This document shows, piece after piece, positions 38,836 through 50,088 of a stretch of 64,000 nt of DNA. Position numbers and translations under genes: made by a program. Location of the stretch: NCBI GenBank assembly GCA_009823505.1, contig VZQC01007061.1, forward strand, positions 546,984 through 610,983, written 5' to 3'. The notes below the pieces were generated by a model. That model worked only from the letters and a program-made list of their open reading frames with translations, was not told where the DNA came from and made no database searches. This stretch comes from Rhizomys pruinosus. Taxonomy: Eukaryota; Chordata; Mammalia; Rodentia; Spalacidae. The first letter of the stretch is position 1; every line of letters starts with the position of its first letter.

Positions 38836-40620
38836 GAAATATTTATAGACACCTAGGCAAAAAAGGTACATGAGAAAGTCTGAACTCATCCCCTCATTTT
38901 TTGAAGGTGGAACAAGGCTGCCATATTTCAGAGCCCCAGAGGGGCTCAGGGTTCTCCCTCCCTCTGAAGGGCCTCAAGGCCCCAAATTCAGTCCTCACTT
39001 GTCTGAGTCCCCATACACAATCTGATATTGGTGACACACAATCCTCGTTAAGGGCCTGACTGATCCCAGCCAGATGGGATCCTAATTTAATTAAAACCCT
39101 TTAATTACCTGCAACGACACTGCTTTGGAAGTCCAAGGCAGAAGGAGGCCCACGAGGGAGGGGGCATGTTGACAAGCCGAGGAGTGGCCGGCCCCTCAGC
39201 CCTCAGGGAGCCAGCACTGCCCACCGCATCTGCATCCTGGTGGCTACAGAGTTTGCAGCACAGCCAGCATGGCCAGGGTTCTGGCTGTTCCGCAGGGCAC
39301 AGCCGGGGTGGCTGTGACAGACCAGGGCCTTGGGAGCAAAGTACTGAGCTCTGAGGCCTGATGCCATCAATGCTGGGTTTTGAGCTGAGTGCAGGACCTA
39401 TGCGGCCAGTCGAAGGTTGGGTCTGAGGCTTCCAAGACCTGCCCTGCCCAGGGCACTCTGGCTGGGCGCAGCCCACACTCAGAATTCTCCCCAATGGCCT
39501 GGCTTAGCAAGTAGGAGCACCCCTGCACCCACCAAAGGAAAGCCACACCCTTACATCCTTCCTCAGTGTCGTACTGGGGATAGGGATGAAAGAGGGTCAC
39601 TTAGGTGGGCTATAGAGGGGTCATGTGGCTTGAGGACTCTTCCCTGTGACAGCAGAAGGATCTTCAGCCAGGCCAGAGCCTGCCAAGCCCTGGCAAGGAC
39701 AGACTGAAACCTAGACTCGTGAGCTGGGCTATTTTTAGGCCTGGTGGACATCATCCGTTAATACCCCTTCTGTTCTACCTTAGTACTTATTCACTCAACA
39801 AATATTGTTTAATAAAGCCTCTCAAAGTTCCAGCTGGTCTCCACTGGGCCAGGAGATCTAAAGGTGTTGGTTCACACTGGAGCCATCGCCTCAGAGAAAG
39901 TATTCTATTGGGGTCAGTGTGGTGTCAGGGGCTGGAACAGAAGCAAGAATCCAAAAGGAAGCAGCTCCAGAGGGTGGGAACCACAGGCCAGCCCTTTCTC
40001 ACCTGAGTCCCCCGTTCGGTTTATAGACCAGAAGCTTCTGGGTTTAGCCTTAGGGAGGGGGCGGCGCCCTCCAATACCATGCTACCTTCAGTCCTTCCTC
40101 TGTTGACGTTCTAGAACTTGCTTCTTCTGCCATCCCCTCTTCCCAGCCTCTAGAGAGCTTGATCTGACTTGGATTATATCTGCAGTGCTGTGTTCCTGTC
40201 AATTTGGGGTTAATCTCTGAAAGACTAACACCAGAGTACACACAGGGGCTCTGTGCCCTGGGCTTACAGCTCCCTGCAATGGCAACTGTGAACCCCCATC
40301 TGAACGGGCTGGACTTTGCTTCCTCTAGGAAGCTACCTGAATCCAGGTGCCCTGGCACATCAAATCTGTGTGGGAGGTCATTCCTGCTGTGCCTCACTGA
40401 CAGTGCTTCCTACCCATGTACCATTGGTACCCTGCACACCCTCTGACTCCCCAGAAAGGGTGAGGGCAGCAGAGAACAGCTTACTGTTGGTATGCCTGGT
40501 ACCCATCCTCAATGGACTGTGTTGACTTCTCTAGAAAGGTCTTCAAAATACCAGTGAATTCTTGTAAGTGGTGATGGGTAGGGTCTGTCTAGAACTGTCA
40601 GTTGTAAAAAATAAGAAAAG
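38836..40620. other. Unique intergenic DNA with a homeodomain-motif block
   Basis: No gene is recognised. 39083-39111 is a compact AT block of TAAT-type motifs, listed separately. 39781-39815 (ttcactcaacaaatattg) resembles the end of an old mammalian repeat. Confidence 0.45.
39083..39111. promoter_or_regulatory. Cluster of TAATT homeodomain motifs
   Basis: TAATTTAATTAAAA is followed by TTTAATTACCTG, four TAAT/ATTA cores within 29 bases, in otherwise GC-balanced, repeat-free sequence. This is a plausible conserved non-coding element, but conservation cannot be tested here. Confidence 0.3.
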
Positions 40621-40633
40621 AAAAAAAAAAAAA

Positions 40634-40785
40634 GCTGGGCATGGTGGTGTACACCTTTAATCCCAGCACTTGGAAGGCAGAGGCAGGTGATCTCTGTAAG
40701 TTCAAGCCCAGCCTGGTATACACAGTGAGTTCCAGGCCAGCTGGGGTTACAGGGAGACCCTGTCTCAAAAAGACCAAAATTACAT
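40634..40785 (+). repeat. B1 SINE, sense
   Basis: Body from gctgggcatggtggtgtac to tctcaaaaagacc. An A-run precedes it at 40618-40633. Confidence 0.92.
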
Positions 40786-41194
40786 AAATGAGTATGGCTT
40801 TCTTGCACTTAACTAGCACCATCTCTTTCCATTATATGGGAATCTTGACCCAGAATCTCTTTGTGGCTTGTAAAAGAATCATCTCCAGAGTGCCAGGGAG
40901 CTTGAGCACCCTCCTGCCTGGGGGCAGGGCAAGGCCATGCCAGTGAGCATGTGTCTGAAAGGAGTAGGTTGTGAGTCTTGCTCTCCATGCCTGTGATCTA
41001 GTTCTCGGGCTCTCTAGACATTGAGGGGAAATTTTTCCCTCATCCATACCTGCTCACACGGTGTCTGGGAGGGATAGACTGGCCCTGGCAGCACGGTCGT
41101 TGCTGTTCTACCCACCCCTGCGTCACAGACAACCCATGGCTGGAGGAAGACGGTTTCTTCTTTCCGGGTGGGCTGTGTACCCCAGCAAATGAAG

Positions 41195-41302
41195 TTGCAT
41201 TCTGGAGCCAGGCTGCCTACATTCTTGTTCAGCCACTTCCTTACTGCAGAGCTCAGGCAACTTGCTCTATATGCCCCTTTTTCATCTGTGGAATGGGGGT
41301 TG
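41195..41302 (-). repeat. MIR fragment, antisense
   Basis: ccaggctgcctacattcttg, ggcaacttgctctatatgcc and ttcatctgtggaatggggg follow the reversed MIR consensus order. Confidence 0.65.
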
Positions 41303-41705
41303 TCCTAGTTTGTCTTCCATTGCTGTGACAAAACACTCTGACCAACACTGACTTGGGGAGGAAAGGGTTTATTCAGCTTACATCTCCTGGGTCACAGTTC
41401 ATCACTTAGGGAGCCCAAGGCAGGAACTCAGGGCAGGAGCCTGGAGGCAGGAGCTGAAACACAGGCCATGTGCAGGCAAAATACTGTCAATGGGCTTCTC
41501 TGGCTTGCTCGCTCTGGCTATGCCCAGCCTGCCTTCTTATACCATACATAACTACCTGCCCAGGTGGCACCACTCATTGTGGGCTGGGCCCTTCCCACTG
41601 CTCGACCATCAAGACAATACTCACAGATGTGGCCACAGGCCAATCCAATGGAGCAATTCCCCAGTTGACGTCCCTCAACCCAGGTGTGTCAAGTTGACAC
41701 TAAAT
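41303..41705 (-). mobile_element. L1 3'-UTR fragment (Lx-like), antisense
   Basis: Reverse counterpart of the L1 3' end at 9045-9465: ttgctgtgacaaaacactctgacc, ggaaagggtttattcagc, gtgggctgggcccttccc, gtgtcaagttgacac. It interrupts or abuts the MIR element to its left. Family assignment from memory. Confidence 0.6.
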
Positions 41706-41952
41706 CTATCCAGCACAGGGGTGCTCTTTCTCAAAAGGTTGCTGTTAGAACAGGCAAAACATCTGAACTGTGTTCGGCACAGCCACTAAGCACAGCCACA
41801 GCACAGTCCTCCATGACCCGGGTCCTACCAGGCTGGGAGGGGGAGAGCAGCACTCCTAGGCTCTGTCATGCCTGGCTCCAGGAAGAATGTGCAAGGAAAA
41901 AATACCCTAGGGAAGGTCAGAAAGCTGTCATGTCTTTTTCCAAAAGACACAC

Positions 41953-42180
41953 TGGGGCTGGAGAGATGGCTTACAGGTTAAGAGAATTGGCTGTTCCTGC
42001 AGAGGACCTGGGTTCAGTTCCCAGAACCCACATGACAGCTAGCAACCTTCCATAACTCCAGTTCCAGGGGATCCAACACCCTCTTTTGACTTCTGTGGGC
42101 ATTGCATGACACAGGTGCACTTACATAACATGCAGGCAAAACACTTAGACACACATACTCACACAGAAAGACATAAAAAT
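41953..42180 (+). repeat. B3-type SINE, sense, short form
   Basis: ggggctggagagatggcttac to a tail with acacatactcacac. Moderately diverged, without the internal duplication. Confidence 0.88.
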
Positions 42181-42187
42181 GAACCTA

Positions 42188-42468
42188 AGCCTGGAGAGAT
42201 GGCTCAGCAGTTAAGAGCACCGACTGCTCTTGCAGAGGACCCAGGTTCAATTCCCAAACCACATGGCAGTCTAAGAACCCGTCTTTAAACCAGGCATGGT
42301 GGAGCACATGTTTAATCTGCACTGGAGGCGAGGCAGTGCAGTGTGGGGGGCGGGGATCTCTGTGAGTTCAAGGCCAACTCGGTCTACAGAGTGAATTTCC
42401 AGGCCTGCTGTGGCTTAGAGGGGAGACCCTTTTTTGTCTCAAAAAAAAAAAAAAAAAAAAAAAAAAAG
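42188..42468 (+). repeat. Chimeric SINE: B3 head fused to B1 body (copy 2 of 3)
   Basis: The B3 head runs to ctaagaacccgtctttaa and switches to a diverged B1 body (ccaggcatggtggagcacatg), ending in an A-run at 42441-42467. No B3 3' half follows the A-run. Several indels in the B1 part look like sequence noise. Confidence 0.7.
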
Positions 42469-43342
42469 CTGCAATCTGCAGCTCTAAGAGCCCGACCCCA
42501 CTTCAGCAGGAGCTTCCTCTGTGTAGTCCTCCAGAGCTTTACTTACAAAAATGTTCACCACTGTGAGAACGTGGCCAGAGGGTCTTTAGAAGGCCAGTTG
42601 CCACCCAGAGCACAGTGCCCCAAGCACACTCTAGACCTGGGTGCCCCCTCCACTCTGCTTCATCAGTCTTCTCTGACCCCAGGTCAAATCCTACTCCCTC
42701 CACTTCTCTTCACCCACCTGTATCATCTTTACCCACTTGGGAGAGAACGGCCACTGGGGAAGAGTCCCCAGGATCCCCTCTCCCTGTTCAGGAAAGGCTA
42801 TATCCAGCCAGCATGTCTGAAGGCAGTTGGGTTTGAGTCTTAGACCTCTCCCCCTTTCCCTGAGCAGTAGCAGTTCCTCCCCAGCCTGCGTGGCCCCAGG
42901 ATCCCTTCTTGTTACCCCATTGAATGTGGAAAAGTAGCTCTGCCTTGGAATGGACTATTAAGGATAAGGTTTGGTCTACTCAGCCCTGTGTGAACACTTC
43001 CACTCTGGCACGGGCTGAGAGCATGGGGTACACAGGGCTTGGTCAGGAAGTCTCACTCATAGATGAGCCCTGATTTCAGTAGCTATGAAGTCTCCCACAG
43101 GCATGGGAAAACAGCTATAGGGGCAGCTGCGCTCTACCAGGCTGCTTCTGTAGTGGTGTGGTTTGAGAAGGCCGCCAAGTTTGGGTACACAAGTGTAGAA
43201 AGGCATGTAACTAGCCCATTTACCAGTCCTGGCAGCTCCCAGCCTGGGATGGGGGGGGGGTCTCTGTCGCTCAGTCAGGCTCTGCCATCTGCCACATCTC
43301 CTCGGAGATCAGAAATGAAGGGCTCACTGGAGGCAGGTTTTT
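42469..43342. other. Unique intergenic DNA
   Basis: No gene or repeat is recognised. Confidence 0.45.
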
Positions 43343-43343
43343 C

Positions 43344-43371
43344 TTCTCTCTCTCTCTCTCTCTCTCTCTCT
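43344..43371. repeat. (TC)n microsatellite
   Basis: 14 uninterrupted TC units. Confidence 0.95.
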
Positions 43372-44030
43372 GCGGCAGGATCAGGCTCAAGATGTCACTC
43401 TAGTGAGCGGGACCGGGGACGAGAGAAATAGCTAAGAAAACAGGGGAGAAATAAATGGAAGCTTCCATGCTGCAGAAGGAGGCAGGAACTAGAAGCAGCA
43501 AAGACAGGAAAAAGGAGAAGCGAATGGAAGAAGACTGGGCAGAGAAGATGGGCTTGACTTAGCGTCCACCTTTCCCTGGCTATTCAGAGAGCAGCGGCTC
43601 AGGAATCAGGGTTCTGCCTGCAGAGCCACTTCCTCCTGCCAACCCTTATTTTTCTCACTACAAGCTGAAGTGGTTCTGTCCTGCCTCTTACCTCCCTCAG
43701 GAATGCCTGCTCCCCTGACCTTTGGAGATATCACAATGATGACAGTGAGGATCATAAATGAAAAACCCAAGAGTGGTTTCTAGGTGACCAAAGGGTGCAG
43801 CCTCCTTCCTCGGACCCCAGCAGCTTCTTCCTCCTGTGAACTACAATAGTGAGATACCTAGAACGAGCCAGTCTCCTCGGGACACTTTCTCCAGAGCAAA
43901 TCCTCTGTGAAGACCCGCCCTCTCCCCCAACCCCAAAGGTGCTCATGTCAGTCAGTGGCTCACTGCAGATTTGCATTCCAAGAAACCCTGAAAGAAAATG
44001 GACTCAAAAAGCCACATGTGGCATAGGTTA
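43372..44030. other. Unique intergenic DNA, purine-rich on the left
   Basis: 43430-43550 is A/G biased on the + strand. No gene is recognised. Confidence 0.45.
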
Positions 44031-44045
44031 GAAATGGGAACTACC

Positions 44046-44293
44046 GGGGCTGGAGAGATGGCCTAGCGGTTAGGAGCGCCGACCGCTCTTACAGAGGACC
44101 GGGATTCGATCCCCAGCACCCACATGGCGGCCGAGAGCCATCTGAAACTCCAATTCCAGGAGAACTCCAGTTCCAGGGGAATCCGAGACCCTCTTCTGAC
44201 CTCCGCGGCATTGCACGACACGGGTGCACAGACCTGCATGCAGACAGTACATTGATATGCATACAGAAATAAATAAAATTAAAAAAAAAAAAA
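44046..44293 (+). repeat. B3-type SINE with internal duplication and 15-bp target-site duplication
   Basis: Full element. gaaatgggaactacc flanks it exactly at 44031-44045 and 44294-44308. Confidence 0.97.
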
Positions 44294-44310
44294 GAAATGG
44301 GAACTACCAA

Positions 44311-44720
44311 GCCTGGAGAGATGGCTCAGCAGTTAGGAGCACTTACTACTCTTTCAAGGGACCTGGGTTCAGTTCCTAGCATCCATATAGCAGCTAATAA
44401 CCATCTGTAATTCCAGCTTCAGGGGATACAATACCTTCTGGCTTCTATGGGCGCTGCATGCACCTGGTGCACTTACATGCAGGTAAAATCCTCACATACA
44501 CAAAATTAAAAATAAAAATAAACCAAAAAAACAAACTTTTAGCCAGGCGTGGTGGCGCACGCCTTTAATCCTAGCAATCAGGAGGCAGAGGCAGGTGGAT
44601 CTCTGTGAGGTCAAGGCAAGCCTGGTCTACATAGAGAGCTCCAGGCCAGCTGGGACTAAAGGGAGACCCTGTTTCAAAAATACCATCCTACCCCCCGCAA
44701 AAACAAAACAAAACAAAACA
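44311..44720 (+). repeat. Old B3-type SINE followed by B1 SINE, sense
   Basis: 44311-44530 is a diverged complete B3-like element with tail aaaattaaaaataaaaataa. 44541-44695 is a B1 (agccaggcgtggtggcgcac) with an (AAAAC)n tail to about 44720. Confidence 0.85.
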
Positions 44721-45281
44721 AAACTAAACACTTAAAAAAAGAAAGAAAGAGGAAGCACAAAGCAATACCAGTAACACTGCTGGTCATTTCCTTTTCTGGA
44801 GGCCATTGGGGGTGGGACATGTATTTTCCCATGAACTCCTGAGACATCTGTTTGATATGCCAGTTATACAGATAAGAAAGCTAATGTTTACCCTGGCCAG
44901 CACTCTGGCCAGTCACATATAGCCTAGGCCATTCAGCTCTGACCCCTGCTTTCCCAGGCCTCCCGGTGCTACCTGGGAAATTCTTCACAGCTAGCTCAGA
45001 CCATGCCTCACAGACTCCACCCTTCCCCAGGAGCTATGGCCATTACCTCATTTCTACTTAACTCTGAAAAACACAGGACAAGTACAGACTTGTTCAGCTT
45101 CCCACTTAAGAGACAGGCCGACCGGTTTCTGTAGACGCCCCTCACAGACAGGCTTCTTTCTTGCCTGAGCCCATGCCACTCATCTCACTGTAGACTGTCC
45201 CCTCCCTACTGACACGAGCACTTTAATGGCTTTTTCTCTACTCGATCTTCCCCACCCCCAGATCTAAACATGCTCATGTTG

Positions 45282-45475
45282 GGGATGGAGAGATGGCTCA
45301 GTGGTTGGTTGAGTGGGAACTGCTCTTGTAGAGGACCAGAGTTTGGTTCTCAGCATCCACGTTGAGCAGCCCGTAACGCCCCAACGAGGGGACTGGATGC
45401 CTCTGGCTTCTTTGTATACCTGTGCTCACATGCACACATCCTCACACAAAAACATCCAATTAAAAAAATAAAAAC
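45282..45475 (+). repeat. Old B3-like SINE, sense
   Basis: ggggatggagagatggctcag head with a diverged body (agaggaccagagtttggttctc) and A-rich tail. Confidence 0.75.
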
Positions 45476-45667
45476 CAGAACATACCTACCCATACTTCGC
45501 TCCTTTAGTTACTGTCCTTTATCCTTCCTTCCCATATCTCAAAGTCTTGCGGAGACACCCTATTGTCAGTTCCTACCCAGCTACAATCTTTTAGGATTGC
45601 CATATTGTGTGAACTCCAATGACTTAAAAACAAACAAACAAACAAACAAACAAAAAACAACTTTCTC

Positions 45668-45950
45668 CTTTTTTTTGTCTTATTGAGACAGAGTCTCCTT
45701 TTAGTCCCAGCTGGCCTGGAGCTTGCTATGTAGACCAGGCTGGCTTTGAAGTCACAGAGATCTGCCTGCCTCTGCTCCCCACCAAGTGCTGGGATTAAAG
45801 GCGTGCACCAATACGACTGGCTGTTTTTGTTTTTTGAGACAGTCTCACTATGTGGGCCTGGACAGCCTCAAACTCAGAGTGTCCTGCCGCTGTTCCTTCC
45901 CACAGCCCCCAGTGCTGGGATTAAAGTTATGAACAACCATGGCCAGCTTT
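45668..45950 (-). repeat. Two antisense B1-like SINEs
   Basis: 45668-45823 is a reversed B1. 45826-45950 is a more diverged reversed B1 fragment (tttttgagacagtctcacta, cagtgctgggattaaag). Confidence 0.8.
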
Positions 45951-46001
45951 GTGCTGGTACTCCAAATATCCTTTGTCCCAACTCTCTGACTACACTTTCT
46001 T

Positions 46002-46149
46002 TTTTTGGTCTTTTTGAGACAGGGTCTCCCTGTAGCCCCAGCTGTCCTGGAACTCGCTCTGTAGACGAGGCTGGCCTTGAACTCACAAAGATCCGCCTGC
46101 CTCTGCCTCCCAAGTGCTAGGATTAAAGGCGTGCGCCACCACGCCCAGC
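46002..46149 (-). repeat. B1 SINE, antisense, with 16-bp target-site duplication
   Basis: A near-consensus reversed B1. ctgactacactttctt flanks it at 45986-46001 and 46150-46165. Confidence 0.96.
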
Positions 46150-46165
46150 CTGACTACACTTTCTT

Positions 46166-46941
46166 TATAGATTTCTGGCCACCCCCTCTCTTTCTTGCTG
46201 ACTTCCTTTACTTGTCTCTTTGATGGTATTGGGAGCTGATTATTTTATCTTATTAGACTCTTAACTCTTCCTGAGTACAAGGAACAGTCAGTTTTACTCA
46301 TGGTTGTATACCAAGAAACCAATATAGTCCTCGGCATGCTATGATGTCAGATCTATAAATGAACTATTAGTAAACAGAAACAGCGTGAAACCTTTCTTAT
46401 AGGGCCAAATCAAGGGAAAAAATTCTTCAACTCTGATGGAGTAGAGGACCCTGGGGATCACCCACTGGCAGCTGGCCACACTCAAATGCCCTTTCTTTTC
46501 TAGAAAACTTTGGCTCAGAGTTAATGGGGTTGGGGACACAGAGAAGAGACCAGTCCTGGAAGAACTGTTGATTATGGACGATATAACTCCTCGGTGCTAA
46601 TGCCTGCTTTCCCATAGTGCTCCAGAACACACATTGCTAGTACTGGTAAGCGACAGAAATAAAAAATGTGTTAATTTACCCAGAGAGATTAAACTGTGTA
46701 GTTGGTTCATGTACCAATGTCAATGGATCTAAGGATGAATAAAAATGCAGTATTTCATTTTGCCACTGAACGACACAAGTAAACTTTAAACTACAGAGAA
46801 GTAATAAGGCTCAGAGATATCAGAGGACAAGTCTGAAACCACACCAGTGCTATGCTAGAGCTGGTTTGCACTGACTTGCTAGAGCCGGCTATAAAACACA
46901 AATGTTGAGAGCTAGCTGTTAAATAGCTAGTATTAAAAATT
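46166..46941. other. Unique intergenic DNA
   Basis: No recognised gene; AT-rich in the right half. Confidence 0.45.
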
Positions 46942-47174
46942 AATGGGGTTAAGAGCATGACTGCTCTTGCAGAGGACCAGGGTTCGATTCCCAGCACCCA
47001 CATGGCAGCTAAGAACCGTCTTGGCCCAGATGTGGTGGTTGCATACCTTTAATCCCAGAACTCGGTTGGGGGCAGAGGCAGGCAGATCTCTGTGAGTTCA
47101 AGGCCAGCCTGGTCTACATAGCGAGCTCCAGGTCAACTGGGACTAAAGGGAGACCCTGTCTCAAAAAAAAAAAA
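46942..47174 (+). repeat. Chimeric SINE: B3 head fused to B1 body (copy 3 of 3)
   Basis: A 5'-truncated B3 head (ggggttaagagcatgactgc) runs to ctaagaaccgtctt and switches to a B1 body (ggcccagatgtggtggttgc) with a poly-A tail. An A-rich direct repeat, aaaaattaa, flanks the whole unit. An unrelated complete B3 follows at 47185. Confidence 0.72.
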
Positions 47175-47184
47175 AATTAAATTG

Positions 47185-47396
47185 TGGGGCTGGAGAGATG
47201 GTTCAGTGGTTAAGGGCACTGGCTGCTCTTGCAGAGGACCTGGGTTTGGTTCCTAGCACCTACATAGCAACCGTCAGTAACAGTTCCAGGGATTCAACAT
47301 CCTCTTCTGACCTCTGTGGGTACTGCACCATATACATGGTACACTTACATACATGTAGGCAAAACATTCACACATATAAAAACAATTAATGAAAAA
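47185..47396 (+). repeat. B3-type SINE, sense, short form
   Basis: ggggctggagagatggttcag to an A-rich tail, with a shortened middle part. Confidence 0.88.
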
Positions 47397-49159
47397 AACA
47401 TTAAAAATTAAGTTGTATTACCATACAATTAGTAAAGACAGTAAGTACTCAAAATCTCTTTTTAATCAGTTCATACCTTGCTCATGCTAACGACATGCCC
47501 ATGAGGTTGCTAACATCTGTGGAGTCTACACAGTGGAGATGTACAATATGGCACCACACATCTCTTCCCAACTTATTCAGTAAGGTCATCTTGGAGATGT
47601 GAAACCAGTTATAGTCAGAGTCTTTATATCATTGGGACTAGCAAAGGGCTTCTGTGTTTAGGAGCTGAATAGCATAGCTTTTATGGCACACCAGTGAAGC
47701 ACTGGCCCATGAAAACATTTTAAGGTGTGAAGCAAACTTTTGCTTGAAAGATAGGCTAAAGCCGCACAGAAATACGAGCTTAGGAAACCATTCTCATGAT
47801 AGTGTATGACAGTGTAAGAATTAAAGCTGTTTTCTTCCTCAGCTTAAAGCTACAATTATTCCACAACCATGATCTTCACTGCACTACAAACTTCAGCTGC
47901 TAAAGTGTAACATAGTACAACCTGTACATCATTACTTCTGGATAAAACCCATGTGTGGACAAGATTGAGAATGACATAGCCTTGGCTGTCCTAGAACTTA
48001 CCATGTAGACCAGGCTGGCCTTGAATTCACAGAGCTCTGCCCGTCCCTGGCTCCTGAGAGCTAGTAAGGCATGCACTAACATTCCCCAGCCTGAGGTAAG
48101 GCAGGAGGTTCCCTTCCTTTCACTGCTAATTTCTGGAAAAATCTTATTCTGGTTTTTGACTTATTAGCTTTGGCTTCTGCCTCAACTGAAAGTGCTCTAC
48201 TGTATGCACTGACTGCCTGACTTAGGCTGTTTTTGTTTTTAATTGTTTTACACTTACACTTAGTTTAACATCTTTCTACTCCTTAGTGGTTTTTGCATCC
48301 TTCTTAGATTTAACGACTAGAAATTCTCTACTGAATTTCTATACCCTAACCTAACCTTGCAAAGTCTAGGTTCTCCTAAGTGTTCTGCAAGCATTTGCGT
48401 GATCAGTGGCCCGAGTTTTAGTCCCTACCACAAGCATGTCTCCTCTTTCTTGGATATCTTATTTTCTGACATGAAAAGATAGATTCTGTGACCACCTCCT
48501 TTATTCTTCGGTTTGGAAATACCTCACCTTTAAGAACCTTGAGAGCTTAGACCTGTCACCCTTTCCCTGAGCGTTGAGTGAGGAAGCCCCACATCACTGC
48601 AAGGCAAACATTCCATTGCCTTCTCTGGTTTCTTGGCTCTGGGCCAGGTGACATGACCTTGAGGAAGTCATATCATCACCTTCTGAAGCTACGAACTGGA
48701 AGGAATGGGGGCTACAGGAACACAAAGGGGCAAGTGCTTAGAATGCCTGTGACCTCTGTCAGCTGCAGGTACTGGAGCTACACTCCTGTACAGGAGCGAT
48801 GTGTATTTTATCCTCATCATGTCTTTCCCTAGAGTTGATCCCCCCCTTCAACTCCTTAATCATTTCTGTTGCTTGTATTGAATTCCCTCAAGTATAGAAT
48901 TCTTTTTTCTCAGAGCTGCAGAAATCAGCACCAAACAGTATTGCAGATGCCACTTCCTCTGCCAGCATTACAGGATTTATAGGGGGGAGCACTCATCTTG
49001 CTAATGGCTTAGAGGCATAAAGATCCCATCAGTCAACATTCAAGTTTCTGTTCTCATCTGGAGGTCAAAGCTTCTGGTTCTCCTGCCTCATTATCCCAAA
49101 GACTGATTGTCCTACATCTGCTTTCTTGCTCACTGCATCCATGAGGTGTCCACCTATTG
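47397..49159. other. Unique intergenic DNA with one B1 fragment
   Basis: 47975-48090 holds a diverged antisense B1 fragment (ccatgtagaccaggctggccttg). The rest is AT-rich with no recognised gene. Confidence 0.45.
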
Positions 49160-49622
49160 GGTCAAAGGGTCCACCGTGGCACGGTCACCTCTGAAATTAA
49201 AAGGGGGAAAGCACATCTACCTTGCGCAGACACGTACGCGGCAGTCCAGTGATACTCACCTGAATGCTAGATTAGTCGGAAAGCCATCAGAAATGAATCT
49301 AAATGATGGAGGGCAGAGTTCGGCGAAGTCACGAGACAAAGGAAACACACGGGGCCCAGGCTGATTAGAAAGATAATTAGTTGTGGAAAGTAAGGTTGGG
49401 TTCCAGCCAAGAATTTGTCTTTGACAAAGGTATACCAGAAGAGCCAACGCAGTCATGTTGGGGGATTGAGCTGGTCTTTTATAGGAGTTGAAGGGCCAGA
49501 ACAAAGCACCAGTCAGTTTCAAAGTGCAGCTCCACTTCCCCTTTGTTTGTTGTTCTGCTCATAAACATACAAGCTGTTTCCTTTCATCTGCACGGGCTGA
49601 TCCAATATGGAGATCCCACAAT
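49160..49622 (-). mobile_element. Possible solo LTR of an endogenous retrovirus-like element
   Basis: On the - strand the block starts TGTGGGATCTCC at 49622. After about 130 bases it has a TATA-type box TATAAAAG, and downstream sequence of U5-like composition. No internal gag, pol or env sequence is present. The 3' boundary and a target-site duplication are not clear, and the family is not recognised, so this is tentative. Confidence 0.35.
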
Positions 49623-49639
49623 AGGTTGAAGCCAGATTT

Positions 49640-49896
49640 TTTTTTTTAATTTTTTTTTTTAAATTTTATTTATTTCCGTATGTGTATGAATGTATTGTCT
49701 GCATGCAAGTCTGTGCACCCGTGACGTGCAATGCCGCGGAGGTCAGAAGAGGGCGTCGGACTCCCCTGGAACTGGAGTTCTCCTGGAATTGGAGTTTCAG
49801 ACGGCTCTCGGCCGCCATGTGGGTGCTGGGGATCGAACCCGGGTCCTCTGCAAGAGCGGTCGGCGCTCTTAACCGCTAGGCCATCACTCCAGCCCC
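49640..49896 (-). repeat. B3-type SINE, antisense, with 13-bp target-site duplication
   Basis: Complete element with the internal duplication. tgaagccagattt flanks it at 49627-49639 and 49897-49909. Confidence 0.97.
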
Positions 49897-49925
49897 TGAA
49901 GCCAGATTTAAAAAGGAACTCTCAG

Positions 49926-50073
49926 CCGGGCGTGGTGGCAGCCGCCTTTAATCCTAGCACTTGGGAGGCAGAGGCAGGCGGATCTTTATGAGTTCAAGGC
50001 CAGCCTGGTCTACAGAGTGAATTCCAGGACAGCTGGGGCTACAGGGAGACCCTGTCTCGAAAAAAAAAAAAAA
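49926..50073 (+). repeat. B1 SINE, sense, with 15-bp target-site duplication
   Basis: Near-consensus B1 with poly-A tail. aaaaggaactctcag flanks it at 49911-49925 and 50074-50088. Confidence 0.97.
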
Positions 50074-50088
50074 AAAAGGAACTCTCAG

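Noticed and set aside
41303..41705. Open frames within 41470-41800
   Set aside because: They lie inside an antisense L1-type 3' UTR repeat.
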